A DNA stretch of 64,000 nt. It comes from Rhizopus arrhizus. Lineage: Eukaryota; Mucoromycota; Mucoromycetes; Mucorales; Rhizopodaceae. Both the position numbers and the translations under genes were made by a program. Numbering within the stretch: the stretch's first letter is position 1; every line of letters begins with the position of its first letter. The DNA is taken from contig JAKZZE010000020.1 of the NCBI GenBank assembly GCA_024220505.1, positions 1,031,880 through 1,095,879 of the forward strand. Direction: 5' to 3'. Below the pieces are notes generated by a model, which was not told where the DNA came from, ran no database searches, and saw only the letters and a list, made by a program, of their open reading frames with translations. Shown here piece by piece: positions 1-11,140 of this stretch.

Positions 1-11
1 CATTTTTTTGA

Positions 12-1242
12 ATGAATTCTTCTATTAATCAATCCCCTGCCAAAAACGTTGAAAAGGATTCAGCTGATGAAGTAGCTAAGTCCTTGGATAGAATGGATCT
101 TGAAACTCTCGAAAGTAGAGCATCAAACTCATCCATCCATCCTCGTGATGATGCATCCATTGAAACTGATGTTGAGATGGATGAAGTTACTGACTCTTCT
201 CCTGCTGTTCCTTCTTCGGACCCTTCCAATTACATGGAGAGGTTGATGGCTCAAAAAACTATGTTCTTTGATTTAATTGAAAAATTAAACAATAATAAAG
301 CGAGTTTTATTTTAAATAATAAGCTACCTTTACTTGAAGAAAACGAAAAGCAATTGAGCTATGCTGTATCAGTGTGTTATCTCGTAAGAATAAAAAGACT
401 ATAAAATTCAACGAGACTTAAAAAGTTATATTTTTATTTAATATTATTGTATCTGGTATTTATATCCTTTTCATGAAGATTCAATTAAATCCTTTTCAAG
501 ATACTTTAATTAATTATAGCTGTAGATCTAGCATGAATAAATTTTAGTATGAAGACCTGTTCCTGGTTATGCAAGTGGACTGTTTATAATTATTTAAGTA
601 GATCTATTTTTCATTTATGTCTCATTGCATCAGGAGCTATATTAAAACAACTTGTATTGAGTTAAAGGAGTGGAATTAGTTATGACCGAATAATAGAGAA
701 AAGACTGTAATAAATCTTTGTAAAGCATTCACTACTCTGATTTCTTATAAATTGAATATGAATCATGTTTAAAGTATGTTGGGATACGACAATCAGCTTT
801 AAATGATGTTAATGCTCTTATTACTTCCCAGTTAGAATTGCGTAATTATGAGTTGAAGGGCAATGAATCTAAAAATTCATCACCCAACGATAGACTTATC
901 CCAAGCCGTGAAATCCCAAAATTCAACGTCAACCCTACCGCTAGTGCTCTGTATCAGCTCACTCTTCGCGAAGGTGATAAAAACGTCAGACCAAGTAATG
1001 AACCATCTTTGGATATGTTTATTAGAGATTTCCAAAGAAAATTCTTGGATTATGATGTATCTGTAGAAGATCATTGGTTGCACTACCTGGAAGTTTCTTT
1101 TGAAAAGTCTGACAGTGATACCGACCATGACTGGTTCGAAAGATTCATCAAAAGACGTTGTATCGATAAGAAAACCGCTTTGAATTGGGATCAGGCAAAA
1201 GAAGTCTTGAAACAACGCTTCGGAGTAATATCTCAATTTTAA
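12..1242 (+). pseudogene. Retrotransposon gag fragment split by a solo LTR
   Basis: Two coding pieces, 12-372 and 797-1242, read as one gag-like frame once the LTR at 373-791 and one copy of its 5-bp target duplication are set aside. The first piece is acidic and Ser/Asp-rich. The second contains a gag-type helical region with the string DHWLHYLEVSF and ends in an ALNWDQAKEVLKQRF-like motif typical of Ty3/Gypsy capsid. The frame stops at 1240-1242 as it enters AT-only DNA. No protease or RT follows, so this is the 5' part of a broken element. The start at 12 is the first ATG in the window and may not be the true start. That it is a gag relic is inference from composition and motifs, not a search. 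Confidence 0.6.
373..791. mobile_element. Solo LTR (LTR-I) inside gag fragment
   Basis: A 419-bp insert begins TGTGTTATC and ends GATACGACA (TG...CA). It is flanked by perfect 5-bp duplications ATCAG (368-372 and 792-796). Setting aside the insert and one duplication rejoins the gag reading frame, which independently supports the boundaries. No coding capacity. Confidence 0.8.
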
Positions 1243-1552
1243 CAAAAATAAAATATAATATGTTAATAGCACGAATTATGATTAAAATTATTTATTTTAT
1301 AGAAACCTAAGAATTTTAATTAATAATAAAAATTTAATTAGTAATATATATTTAAAACAATGTAAGATAATATTTCAGAGCAATCATTAAAAATAATCAT
1401 TCAGTATTATATAATGATAAATATATTAAAAATATTAATTTTTTTAATAACAAATGTTTGAAATATAAAAATAATTATCAATCTTTTAAAAAATACAAAA
1501 ATAAAGTGAATATTACATTTAATAATAATATGTTTAGTCAATAGTTTTATTA
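1243..1552. other. Very AT-rich spacer
   Basis: About 310 bp with almost no G or C, no ORF and no recognisable repeat end. It separates the gag relic from TcA. TcA interrupts the TcB transposase on its other side, so the missing TcB 3' part should lie here but does not. Origin unknown. Confidence 0.5.
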
Positions 1553-1554
1553 TA

Positions 1555-3214
1555 CAGTAGGTGGAAAAATGGTCCGGATGTTTTTAAATTATTCACAAAT
1601 ATCGCTATAGCTTTACCAAATCTCAATCAAATTGAACAGAACAAACATTATTTTGAAGAGAAAACATTACTTTATCTTTAGTAAAAATTTGATATGTCAC
1701 ACAAAAGTTCAAAGGGAGCTACAAAAGATCAAATATTTCAGCAACATCCGGACCATTTTTCAGGGTGCCCTATAGAATTTTAATTACCCAGATTGTTCAA
1801 TGCTGCTGACTCAGAAGCCGTCAGTTTTGTTTCAGATGATTAATAATACATTAGACTCGTATTAATAATCAAAAAAAAAATATAAATATCTACTTTTTTT
1901 TGCTGATTTAGCACGTCTTCTTCTTCTTTCGTTATTATTGCTGTTTTATACAAATATGGTTCGCTCTTTGCCTTTGGATGTACAAGATAACATCAAGTCT
2001 TTACTCAAATCTGGTCATTCTTACTCATCCATTATAAAACGAGTGCCAGGAGTCAAGAAAAGCACCATCAGCGACTATAAGCGAAGGTGGTTTCCTAACA
2101 TGGGGCCCCTTAAATCAGGCCGCAAGTCCGAAATTACTGCTACAACCAAGTCCTACATCAGACGGTCAGTCATAACAGGTAAATTAAAGACGGGGGAGGA
2201 TGTACAACGATATTTATGTGATGTTGGATGAGCAATTGGCTACTCTGCTTGCTTAAAACTTTTAAAATCGATGGGATTCCAGGCCCGTATTAAGAAGCGC
2301 AAGCCGTTTTTAAAGGCTATTCATATGAAAAAGCGACTTGCATGGGCCAACGCCCACAAGGATTGGACAAAAGATGATTGGCGTCGTATGGTATTCTCTG
2401 ACGAGACGAAGGTAAACGTTTGGGGATCAGACGGTGTGAAGTACTACTGGAAGAGAGTAGGTGATAAGCTTCGATTCCACCATCTTGACTTAACAGTAAA
2501 AGGAGGTGGAGGCAGCGTTACGATGTGGGGCTGTATTACATACGATGGTCCTGGGTATGCTGGTCGTATCTATGATGGAACAATGAAGAAAGAGGATTAT
2601 GTACATATATTGGACACAACTCTAATGGACACCCTAAATTACTACAATTATGACCCTAAAAACATCTACTTCCAGCAGGATAACGATCCGAAACATACGT
2701 CAAAGGTCGCAAAAGCTTGGTTTGAAGAAAACAACTTCGACAGCAAGTCTATTTACAGTTGGCCAGCTCAGAGCCCTGATCTAAACCCGATTGAACACAT
2801 TTGGCATCACCTGAAGCTAAGGTTAAGTGCGTATGAAACCAGAGCTAAAGGCGTACATGAACTATGGGATCGAATCGAAGAACAATGGGCGAGATTTACA
2901 AAAGATGATTGTAGAAATTATATAGACAGTATGCCGGATAGAATCAAGGCTGTTATTCAAGCAAAAGGGGGATATACGGACTACTAGCAGATATTATGGA
3001 GCACCCTGAAAAATGGTCCGGATGTTGCTGAAATATTTGATCTTTTGTAGCTCCCTTTGAACTTTTGTGTGACATATCAAATTTTTACTAAAGATAAAGT
3101 AATGTTTTCTCTTCAAAATAATGTTTGTTCTGTTCAATTTGATTGAGATTTGGTAAAGCTATAGCGATATTTGTGAATAATTTAAAAACATCCGGACCAT
3201 TTTTCCACCTACTG
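1555..3214 (+). mobile_element. TcA, Tc1/mariner element with 214-bp TIRs
   Basis: A 1660-bp element flanked by TA dinucleotides (1553-1554, 3215-3216). Its ends read CAGTAGGTGGAAAAATGGTC. The terminal inverted repeats are 1555-1768 and 3001-3214. Each TIR ends on its inner side with an inverted copy of the outer motif (GGTCCGGATG outside, CATCCGGACC inside). It sits within the TcB transposase gene after the sequence encoding LNPIEH. Only one in-frame TGA spoils the transposase. Confidence 0.9.
1956..2987 (+). pseudogene. TcA transposase, one in-frame stop
   Basis: Tc1-type DDE transposase (cut-and-paste, acts in the nucleus on the TcA TIRs). An N-terminal helix-turn-helix (STISDYKRR) is followed by a catalytic core with SDETK, QQDNDPKHT and SPDLNPIEH. 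About 37 residues separate the second Asp and the Glu, three more than usual for Tc1. The frame runs from ATG 1956 to TAG 2985-2987 and is open except for TGA at 2229-2231, in the linker between the HTH and the core. The downstream part (from 2271) is uninterrupted and ends GGYTDY. Either a dead copy with one lesion or a readthrough stop; a simple nonsense mutation is more likely. Confidence 0.85.
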
Positions 3215-4085
3215 TATGCTCTATAGGATTTAGGTCTGGGGACTGAGGAGGCCATTCCAATACCTCGAATGGCTGCTGGTCAATCCATTCTTTCACTACC
3301 TTCGATGTATGCTTGGGATCATTATCCTGCTGAAACACTATTTTGGAAGAATCCAAGCCATAACTCTCCATTGTCTTCAGTAAGTCATCTTTTAAGACCT
3401 CAAGATAGGCCTCGCTATTCATACGATGACCTACATCAACTATCCACCCAACGCCTTCCCATGTAATGCAGCTCCAGACCATAATATTGCCACCCCCATG
3501 CTTGACGGTTTGCTGTACATGTCGCGAGTTCAACTCCTCATGGGGTAGTTTCCATGTATAAGCCTTTCCGTCGGATGCAAAACGATTTATTTTGGTCTCA
3601 TCTGAGAATATGACACGTTTCCAGTCGTCCACAGTCCAATGTTGGTGCGATTTAGCCCATTGAAGGCGTTTAATGATGTTTTGCGTTCGCAGCAATGGTT
3701 TTTGAGGCTTGACAAATGCTATAAAGCCAGCTTTTTTAAGGACGCGGCGTACGGTACTGTCACTTACAGACATTCCAAATTCTTCTTTTAGAGCTTTTTG
3801 GATCTCTACAGCATTATTTTTTCTTCCCAAGGTGACTAATCTCCGGATGTAGCTTACCATGCGTTGACTAATTAGAGATGGACGACCACCTTCATCAACA
3901 TTTCCACTCATCTTCAGAGATGAGCGGTACTTCAGAACAGTAGTACGACTAACACCAACTTGTTTTGCTATTTTGCTGTTTGACTTCTTGGATCTTAGCA
4001 ATGAGGAAATGCTGTTTACTTTGTCGGTTGAAATTGCGCGCATGTCGAATCTGCAATGGTGCAATTTCTTAATGGGGTGTCGCAA
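3215..4085 (-). pseudogene. TcB transposase, 3' end missing
   Basis: Tc1-type transposase. The likely start is the Met at 4043 (MRAISTDK); upstream codons to 4085 are also open. An HTH with SRTTVLKYRSS, a second HTH half (SDSTVRRVLKKAGF), SDETKINRF, QQDNDPKHT and SPDLNPIEH (DD34E) are all present. Reading then runs into the TcA TIR, so the last 40-50 codons (WxxLKxRL region) are lost. All key catalytic residues remain, so the truncation is what inactivates it. Confidence 0.85.
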
Positions 4086-4418
4086 TGTAGCAAAAAAAAC
4101 ACTTACATGTAAACAATATTATTATAATAGAAGAAAGAGAAGAAAAAAATATAAAAAATTTACAATTAAGTCACATTTTTGTGACTATATTATGTCACTT
4201 ATAAACGCCGTCAAAACTGGTCGCATGTACCGTCGGACTTTGAGGGCCAGTTATTACCGATACACTGGATTTACTGCAATATTTGTACTACCACTGAGTT
4301 ACCCAGAGTTTGCTCTTTCGAATGGTGTATACTACATTGCTATAAACTAAGAAATGAAGTAGATCGCAACGTGTATAGGCAAAATATGAAAACATGCGAC
4401 CAGTTTTGACGGCAACTG
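3215..4418 (-). mobile_element. TcB, Tc1 element truncated by TcA
   Basis: Only the 5' part of this minus-strand element is present. Its outer terminus, on the right, reads CAGTTGCCGTCAAAACTGGT inward from 4418 and is followed by TA at 4419-4420. An inverted copy of the motif (CCGTCAAAACTGGTCGCATG) lies 213 bp inside, at about 4207, the same layout as in TcA, TcE and TcF. The 3' half and the other TIR are absent from the far side of TcA. Confidence 0.8.
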
Positions 4419-4587
4419 TATAAGCCTATCCATAGGCATAAACATAGTGAGCTATGTGTAAAAATAGCTTTGTGTGATTTATAGAGCAAATGGGGTGCAC
4501 TTAGTGTTGGTTATCACTCCGCTTAACTTTAGCCATAAGCCAAAGTTTAGCTATAAGCTTAGCCATAGGCACCAAAATAGTGGGCTA
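4419..4587. repeat. Non-coding repeat unit, first copy
   Basis: Positions 4452-4531 contain the strings GTGTAAAAATAGCTTT and TAGTGTTGGTTATCACTCCG. A diverged direct copy lies at 4931-5001, on the other side of the solo LTR. The rest is rich in AGCCATAGGC / GCTATGG-like short inverted words. No coding potential. Possibly a degraded MITE or an older LTR. Confidence 0.45.
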
Positions 4588-4928
4588 TGTCATGTTTTGA
4601 CATGTCAATAAGATACAGTCTTATCATTCTGGACTAAATCTTTACAAATGAGTTTGAATAAGAATAGAACCTGATAATTATCACTGCCCTAAACAGCCAA
4701 GTTTCACTTTCATCTCAACAGTTGATTATTAACATCAGTCTATAAAATTTTTCTTATACATGTCAAATCATATCGGTCGTAACTATTTTTGTCATCTAAT
4801 CTCAGGTCTTGCTCAACTAATATAAATAGCCTTGAAATCTTTCTTTAATAAAAGTATTCGACTTTAGAACTATTGTTCGGTCTCGTTAATTCTTCTTTAT
4901 CTTATTTTTGAATACTTAAAACACTTCA
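4588..4928 (+). mobile_element. Solo LTR, 341 bp
   Basis: Starts TGTCATGTTTTGACATG, ends AACACTTCA, and is flanked by 5-bp duplications GGCTA (4583-4587, 4929-4933). It holds a TATA-like box (AATATAAATAGCC near 4820) followed by AATAAAAG, the same promoter layout as the GyC LTR, which gives plus orientation. Confidence 0.8.
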
Positions 4929-5130
4929 GGCTATGTGTAAAAATCGCTTTATCTCGTCTATATGCCCAGTGGGGTGCGCCTAGTGTTGGTTATCACTCCG
5001 AAAAGTAACCGGACAACACTGGATTTTACTTTTTCGCTATAGCCGTGACTTTAACTTTAGTTATGGTCACGAAAAATGCCCAAACCACAACTCTGAAATT
5101 AAGCGGGCAACCACAGGATTTTGGGGTTTA
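4929..5130. repeat. Non-coding repeat unit, second copy, with diverged internal repeats
   Basis: Contains the second copy of the 70-80 bp unit noted at 4452. It also holds a pair of diverged ~30-bp direct repeats around AAAATCC(A/T)GTG and CCGGTTA/CCCGCTTA, read on minus. It ends where the GyA coding sequence begins. No gene seen. Confidence 0.4.
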
Positions 5131-6680
5131 ACCACCAGTTCATCCATTCTTGGTAACGGCCATGTGTCTTTTCTTGTCACCGCATTGAGCCCACGATAAT
5201 TAGTACACAATCGCATTGAACCATCTGGCTTTGGGACCATGACCGGAGGTGAGCATCAAGGACTGTTGCTAGGCCTGATAGCCTTGCCCTCAAGCATCTT
5301 CTGCACTTCTTCATGTAATGCCTTCGACTCCTTGGGTGAGAGCCACCTCCCTCTCTTAACAATGGGTACAGCATTACCTGTATCAATGCAATGCTCAACT
5401 GGTGCGTTAGTAATGGACTGCATTGAATCTGTATTAAAGATACTAGGATATTTCTCTCTCGCTGCTTTAATCTCTTCAGGAAAGTCTTGAATTTCCTCTG
5501 CTTGCATATTCTGGGTCTTGACACCGGCGTTTCTATATATAAACGATTTGCTGACTGGGACGAGTAACAAATTGGTCTCCACAAAGAAGTCCATACCCAG
5601 AATGATTGGCACGTTTTGCCTTTTCACCACCAAAAGCTTATAAACAAAATCATTGCCGCCAATGTTGAGGTGAATCGACACTGACTGTCTTGCTACTTCC
5701 TTGGTCGCATTTCCATATTCAATCCATACTTCATTTTCATCGTCTTTCTTTAGTGCCATGTCTTCTACCAATTCCTCATTGATTGTACTGATCATCGAAC
5801 TTGTATCAACAAGTACAGACACTTGTTGTTCTTCTACTTTGGGTGCTACAGAAAATCTGCGAGGATCAGTCTCGTAATCAATTTCGGTCAATGAGTTGCG
5901 AAGTAGACACTCTGGAACTTGTTGAGCAATAATTTTCTGAGATGATAACTTGTATAGATGTGTAAAAAGGTTGTTTTCTTCAATCTCTTCGTTTGACTCT
6001 TCTTCTACTTGGCTTGATGATCCCACTTGCTGCTGATTTTGCTTGTGCGTCTTGTTCTTGTAATTGTTGTTGCCTTTGAAGTGATCATTTCTCTTGTAGC
6101 AATCTTTAGCACGATGCCCTGCCTTACCACAAACATAACAATTGTCTTTGATCATTTTTTTGCTCTTATTCGTATGTTGCATGTTTATAGCACCGTGTAC
6201 GATACCTTCCATCGGTTGAGCGCTTGGGAGATCGGCCACCTGAGCCCTAGACTCTTGACCTTCCTCACCATTGTTGAGAATAATGGGTTGTTTGGGAGTC
6301 AAACCTTTCCCCATCTGTCTTTCTCTAGCATTTCTCTCCAACCGAACCGCGTAGTCGATAGCTTCACGCAAGGTAGATTGCTCCTTTGCAGCAGCTTTGT
6401 CAGCCAACTTAGAATCGATGGCACGATAAAAGCAGTAAAGTTGAGTATGATTTTCTTTGGTGACTCTATTGATTTTGATGAACAGTTTGGGGCCGGATGA
6501 GACCATTGACTCTTTGTTTTGCTTGAGGTTATCAATCGAGGCCAATGCACTGCTTTGAGCTGCCGCATCTCCACCAAAGAACGCCGTGAACGCCTTCTCG
6601 GCATTTTCGTAAGTGCCTCTTTCCAGCTCGTCCTTTTGGGAGTTCCACCAAAGTCCAGCACTGCCTTGAAGCGCCATCAT
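5131..6680 (-). pseudogene. GyA: truncated Ty3/Gypsy gag-protease-RT
   Basis: Minus-strand retroelement polyprotein fragment. In order: the end of capsid (ALQGSAGLWW), a CCHC zinc knuckle (CYVCGKAGHRAKDC, about residues 182-195), a protease-like segment (VLVDTSS, where the usual DTG/DSG is DTS), an ILGMDFF flap region, and the RT entry region. The frame meets TGA at 5256-5258 where a Trp codon is expected. It then continues in the same frame through VPKPDGSMRLC and YRGLNAVTRKD to about 5131, where homology ends. The RT palm, RNase H and integrase are missing and no LTRs flank it. A dead 5'- and 3'-truncated copy. Confidence 0.8.
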
Positions 6681-7109
6681 TGTTTAGGAAAGGGGAGTTT
6701 TAAGTTGAGATATTTGCAGATAAAAGTGAGAAAAAAGAAAGGAAATAGTACTTGAAAACTAGTGAATGAGTCTCTATGTAACCTCTTTATTAGATTTCAA
6801 GACGAGAGAGAGAACCCATTTAATCAAACTACGCCTTTATAGAGGAAATGAAATTATTCAGGACCGAAGTGAGTTCAAGGTCAATTTTAGTATTGAGCTT
6901 GAACAATATAAACATTGTATATGAGCTTTTAAGGAATATGTAATAAGTAATATTATGTCTTCAGTACTTGTTATTTCTTATATAAGATCTGAGTAATCTC
7001 ATACGAATAATAGTATTTAATGATGTAAATACGACACACTAGGTGAAACAAAAGTCTAACCTTGGTTGGAACTGGAGAACATTCAGTAGAACATTTGAAA
7101 AACGTTTGC
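6681..7109. other. Spacer without recognisable feature
   Basis: 429 bp upstream (in GyA orientation) of the GyA fragment, up to the CAC-1 terminus. No ORF, repeat end or RNA gene recognised. It may be the decayed GyA 5' region. Confidence 0.4.
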
Positions 7110-8192
7110 CACTGCAAATAATTGGAGATTTTCAACGTTATCAGTCATTGACAGTCACTGCTAACATCAAAATTTCAACGTTCTAAATAACTTTGAATAA
7201 ACCAAAAAAATTAAAATGCTTTGTATTGCACCTTTTTGAATTTTAAAAAAAGATTTAGATGCGAAAGAAATAAAGAAATTTAACAATTTTATTATTTTTT
7301 TGTGGTGTAAGTATTCATAGAGTTATTCATGTTTTAAAAAAGTGTCTTTTTTTTTCAAATAATCTCTTTTTGGAAAGCCTGTTCTCCTCTATCGTTGAAA
7401 GACCGATATTTTCTTTTTTTTATTTTTGAGGGCAAAATGCGGAAATCAAAAGCACATTGTGATTATTTTGATCAAAAGAATACATATTAGGAAGGTAGTC
7501 TGTGATCTTTAGCTTAGTTCATTTGAAGCGTGTAACAGAACGTAACAAAATAGTTGCGTTTGGGAAAAAAAAGAAGCTGAAGAATTAAAAGTAAAAAAAA
7601 AAAGACAAAGTCAAAAAAAGACCTAGTGAAAAAAAAAAAAAGAGAGCATAGTAATAAAAAGTTCCTTATTCAAATGAAAACAATAATCTAAGAGCAAATA
7701 TGTTTTATAAAAATACAAATGCTTTTACATTATAACAAAAGAATACGTGTATATTCTAAAAAGAATAAAAAAAAAGAAGCTTTGTTAACATCTTGTTACA
7801 AGGCAATTATAATTAATACAGTAAGGGACAAAATCAGTCCGTTTTTTGGTTTTTTCGCAATGCCTCGCCAGGAATTAAACTTAGGGCTTCGCTTTGCTGA
7901 CGAAACATTTGCACGCAAGCTAGACAAAATTATTGGTGTAACCTAATTGCTTCTACCACCATTTTCTCTGTAGTTATGGCGGAAAAAGTGATTTTCCGTG
8001 ATTGTTGCTAACGCCCGATTTTGCATTAGACACCATATCTCCAGAAACAGTCACTGGACTGACTTGAGATTTAGTTTGGTACGTCTTATGACGTCAGTGA
8101 ACGCTAACGTGTTCTCATATTTTAGCTTCTTTTATTTTTTTACATTTTTTCTTTTTCCTCATTTACCTCATCTCAGATTAGCCAAACACGCC

Positions 8193-9214
8193 ATGACAGC
8201 AAAGAATGCCGACAAACATGCCCAAATTGAAAACATGTTGAACCACTCCATTCCATGGGATGTAATTAAAAAAAAGTAGGCTGTGGAAAGTCCATGATTC
8301 GAAGAATTTCAAGGAAAACCAAGTTGCAGTCAAAAAATAGCGCGGGTAGACATCGTTTACTCACACCTAGGGAGGAAACTAAAGCAGCTAGAGACATAAG
8401 ACTTGGCTTATCTAAAAGCGCAGCCGATGCTTCCTTTGGCGTTAAAAAACCAGATCAAATGGTCAATCCAAAAACAATTGCTCGTACTTTGAAACGCAAA
8501 GGTCTAAAATCGACTAAGAAAAAGACGGTACTTCCACTTAATAATGACAAGCAAAAGGCACGATATGATTGGGTAAAGGCTCATAAAGACTGGTCCGAGA
8601 CTGATTGGGAACGCGTTGTCTTTTCTGATGAGACAAAGATCCAAAAAAGAGGGTCTAATGGCCTAGAATACGCTTGGAAAGAGGATAATGCACCTTATCG
8701 AGACCATCACTACAAAAAGAAACATGCTTATGGAGGAGGCGGGATCATGCTTTGGAGTTGCATAACTATACATGGAGGGGGCTACATGTCCTGGCTACAA
8801 AGTAATGTAAATGGTGAGCTATACACGTCAGTACTTGAGGAGGAATACAAGGAGACATTGAAGTATTATGGCCTGCAAAGTAAGGACATGATCTTTCAAC
8901 AAGATAATGCAAGCATCCATTGTGCTTCAGCTCCTTCAAAATGGTTCCAAAAGAACAAGATTAAGCTCCTGAGTTGGCCAGCATACTCCCCTAACCTTAA
9001 CCCAATTGAAAATGCATGGGCCATGCTTAAAAAGAAGGAACAGATGACAAGACCACCTTCTTCTGTGGTTGAGACTGACCAAGCATTTTTTGACCGGGTT
9101 TCGAAGCTTTCGTATGACCTAGCAACTCCAGAGTACTGTAGAAACCTTATTCACTCTATGCCCCGTCGAGTTCGGGACGTAATCCAGCGTAAGGGCCGCG
9201 ATACCAAGTACTAA
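8193..9214 (+). CDS. TcC transposase in two overlapping frames (candidate -1 frameshift)
   Basis: ORF1 (ATG 8193, stop TAG 8277-8279) encodes MTAKNADKHAQ... up to WDVIKKK, the first half of an HTH. ORF2 carries the rest in the -1 frame (KVGCGKSMIRRISRK onward; first ATG 8294) to TAA 9212-9214. The core holds SDETK, QQDNASIH and SPNLNPIEN with 34 residues between Asp and Glu (DD34E). Joining the frames needs a -1 shift at A AAA AAG, immediately before the ORF1 stop. TcC-2 has the same heptamer and stop. ORF2 is otherwise undamaged. Either programmed frameshifting or an indel fixed before the copies spread; the sequence alone cannot decide. Confidence 0.8.
8270..8276 (+). promoter_or_regulatory. 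Slippery heptamer AAAAAAG before TAG
   Basis: In the ORF1 frame the codons read ATT AAA AAA AAG TAG, so A AAA AAG is phased as a -1 slip site with the zero-frame stop next to it. After the slip the frame enters ORF2 directly. The same eight-A run is present in TcC-2 at 42326-42333. Confidence 0.5.
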
Positions 9215-9566
9215 TCGAAATTCAAAAAAATAAAAATACATTATTTTCAATATATCTTCTTATAACATGGCGGAAAATAAAAAATACCATTTCCGACAAA
9301 TATTGTCAACTTTGTTGAAGGAAGAGACAAATTTTTCGTCAGCAAAGCAGAGCTCTAAGCTTAATTCCCGGCGAGGCATTGCGAAAAAACCAAAAAACGG
9401 ACTGATTTTGTCCCTTACTGTAGATACAAGCACAATTTTTTTGTTTTTCAAGTAAATAAAGTGCTTTATTATTTTTTATGACAAATAATATAAAAGAATA
9501 TGTGTTTTTAAGCTTATATTAGTTCATTACTTACTTTATGTTTGCACATGGGTGTAATTTGCAATT

Positions 9567-9596
9567 AGCCATTAGCCATTAGCCATTAGCCATTAG
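9567..9596 (+). repeat. Short tandem repeat (AGCCATT)n in CAC-1
   Basis: About four tandem AGCCATT units. CAC-3 (near 52463) and CAC-2 (near 34540, minus) carry two to three degenerate units at the equivalent place, so the tract is an element feature with variable copy number. Confidence 0.6.
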
Positions 9597-10965
9597 AGAT
9601 GTTAACATTGCCAACTTCCTTTATCAAAAAGGGCTTTTTAACAACAAGCAACAATATAAGTTTGATAGTCTTATAGTTTTATCGTGTTAAAACGAACAAC
9701 TTTGCTCATGTGGCTCATGTTCGTCATCCGAATGTGTCCCATTAGGAATTCCTAATGTAAAAAAAAAAAAAGAAACCGACATTAGACTTGGTTGTTATTA
9801 CTTTTTTATAAGCTTACATTTGACCAGTGCTTGAGCTTCCCTTTTTTTTGTTTTGTGCCTTTGGCATCTAGTGTATTCCATGAAACAAAACAAGGGAGAA
9901 AAAAAAAAGATATTGTTTTACTGCTATAATTTGTTAAGATACCGACTTTTTTTTTTATTTCTAGTAAAAATAAAATAAAATAAAATAACGACCTTCCTCC
10001 TAAACATATTGCATTCAAGTAATAAAACTTACTCAAGCAATGTATTAGTTATCTTTTGGGATACCATTAAATGTAAACTGTATGAAAAGCAACAGTTTTT
10101 GATTTCTAATATGGATAGACATTGAATAAGTGTAACATTGGTAAAATAAGGCTACAAAAAAGTACTTTTCTTTTTTTTCTTTTTTTTTCTTCTCTTTGTT
10201 ATAAAAGGTAAGTTCTTAATATTATATAAATTGTATACCTGTTCTAACGGTACTTGTACTTTAGTAATATTGTATTGATTGCTTTCTTTATGTTTTAAAT
10301 GGTCTTTATAAAGTCTTTTTCCCAGGATTATCATTGCTTCTTTTACTTGTTGGTATAAGCTTGATTGGTGTCTTTTTCTTTTCCTTTTTTTTCATGGTCC
10401 ATCTAAAGCAAGGTACTATTACTTTTACTACATACACTCAACAGCTAATAATTATTATAGATGCGTGCTGCTTTTTAGTCTTTTGTATACGCTTAGCTAG
10501 TTTTCTTCCCATGGTCTATCTAAAGAAAGGTACTATTACTTTTACTACATATACACGATAGCTAATAATTGTCATAGATGAATGCTGCTCTGTTTTGGCC
10601 TCTTCTATCTCTTTTCTGTCTTTGCTTTGGTTCTTAAGTACTGATGTCTTTTCTTTTGCTTTGAGTGCCCAAGTCCTTGAATTCTTGAATCCTTATGTCT
10701 TTGAATCCTTGGGCTCGGCTTTTTTTTCCTTTTTTTTTTTGAAAAATTTTAAAGTTCCACGAGATTAATTGATGTATTTTTAGATTAGATGCTGCTGTTC
10801 TGGTGACATTAGGTAAGTCAAGTACACTTTTAAAACGCTACAAGCAAAGAAATATCATATTTTGTTATTATTATTTTATTCAAATAAAAAAAAAGCTATT
10901 TTTTATAAACAAAATCCCTATTTTTTTGTATATATAAAGCAATATTTATTGCAATATGAATGATC

Positions 10966-11140
10966 AATAAAGAAGTATATAAGCTATATAAGTGGTCAAT
11001 AAAGAAGTATATAAAGCAATATGAGTGGTTCATAAAGAAATATATAAGGCAATATGGGTGGTCAATAAAGAAGTATATAAGGCAATATGAGTGTTCGATG
11101 AAGAAGTATATAAGGCAATATGAGCGGTTGATAAAAGAAC
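10966..11140 (+). repeat. 33-bp minisatellite in CACTA 3' subterminal region
   Basis: About five imperfect units of the type GTCAATAAAGAAGTATATAA followed by GGCAATATGAGTG, period near 33 bp. CAC-3 has only two to three units at about 53860-53940. Such subterminal arrays are where CACTA transposases usually bind; that function here is inference. Confidence 0.65.

Larger units (their letters stand above)
7819..9420 (+). mobile_element. TcC-1, Tc1-type element, 1602 bp
   Basis: Flanked by TA (7817-7818, 9421-9422). The TIRs start CAGTAAGGGACAAAATCAGT and are nearly identical for ~65 bp, then weaker to ~190 bp. The uninterrupted target is visible in CAC-4 near 54990-55010, where the equivalent sequence reads ATTAATAGATACAAGC with a single TA. 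A second copy, TcC-2, has exactly the same length once its own insertion is discounted. Confidence 0.92.

Noticed and set aside
1243..1552. Possible mitochondrial or centromeric DNA
   Set aside because: Only composition supports it; no gene or motif seen.
3973..4350. 125-codon plus-strand frame over TcB end
   Set aside because: Spans the TIR and antisense transposase; shadow frame.
10966..11140. Possible CRISPR-like array
   Set aside because: Units are contiguous imperfect repeats without spacers, in a eukaryotic transposon.
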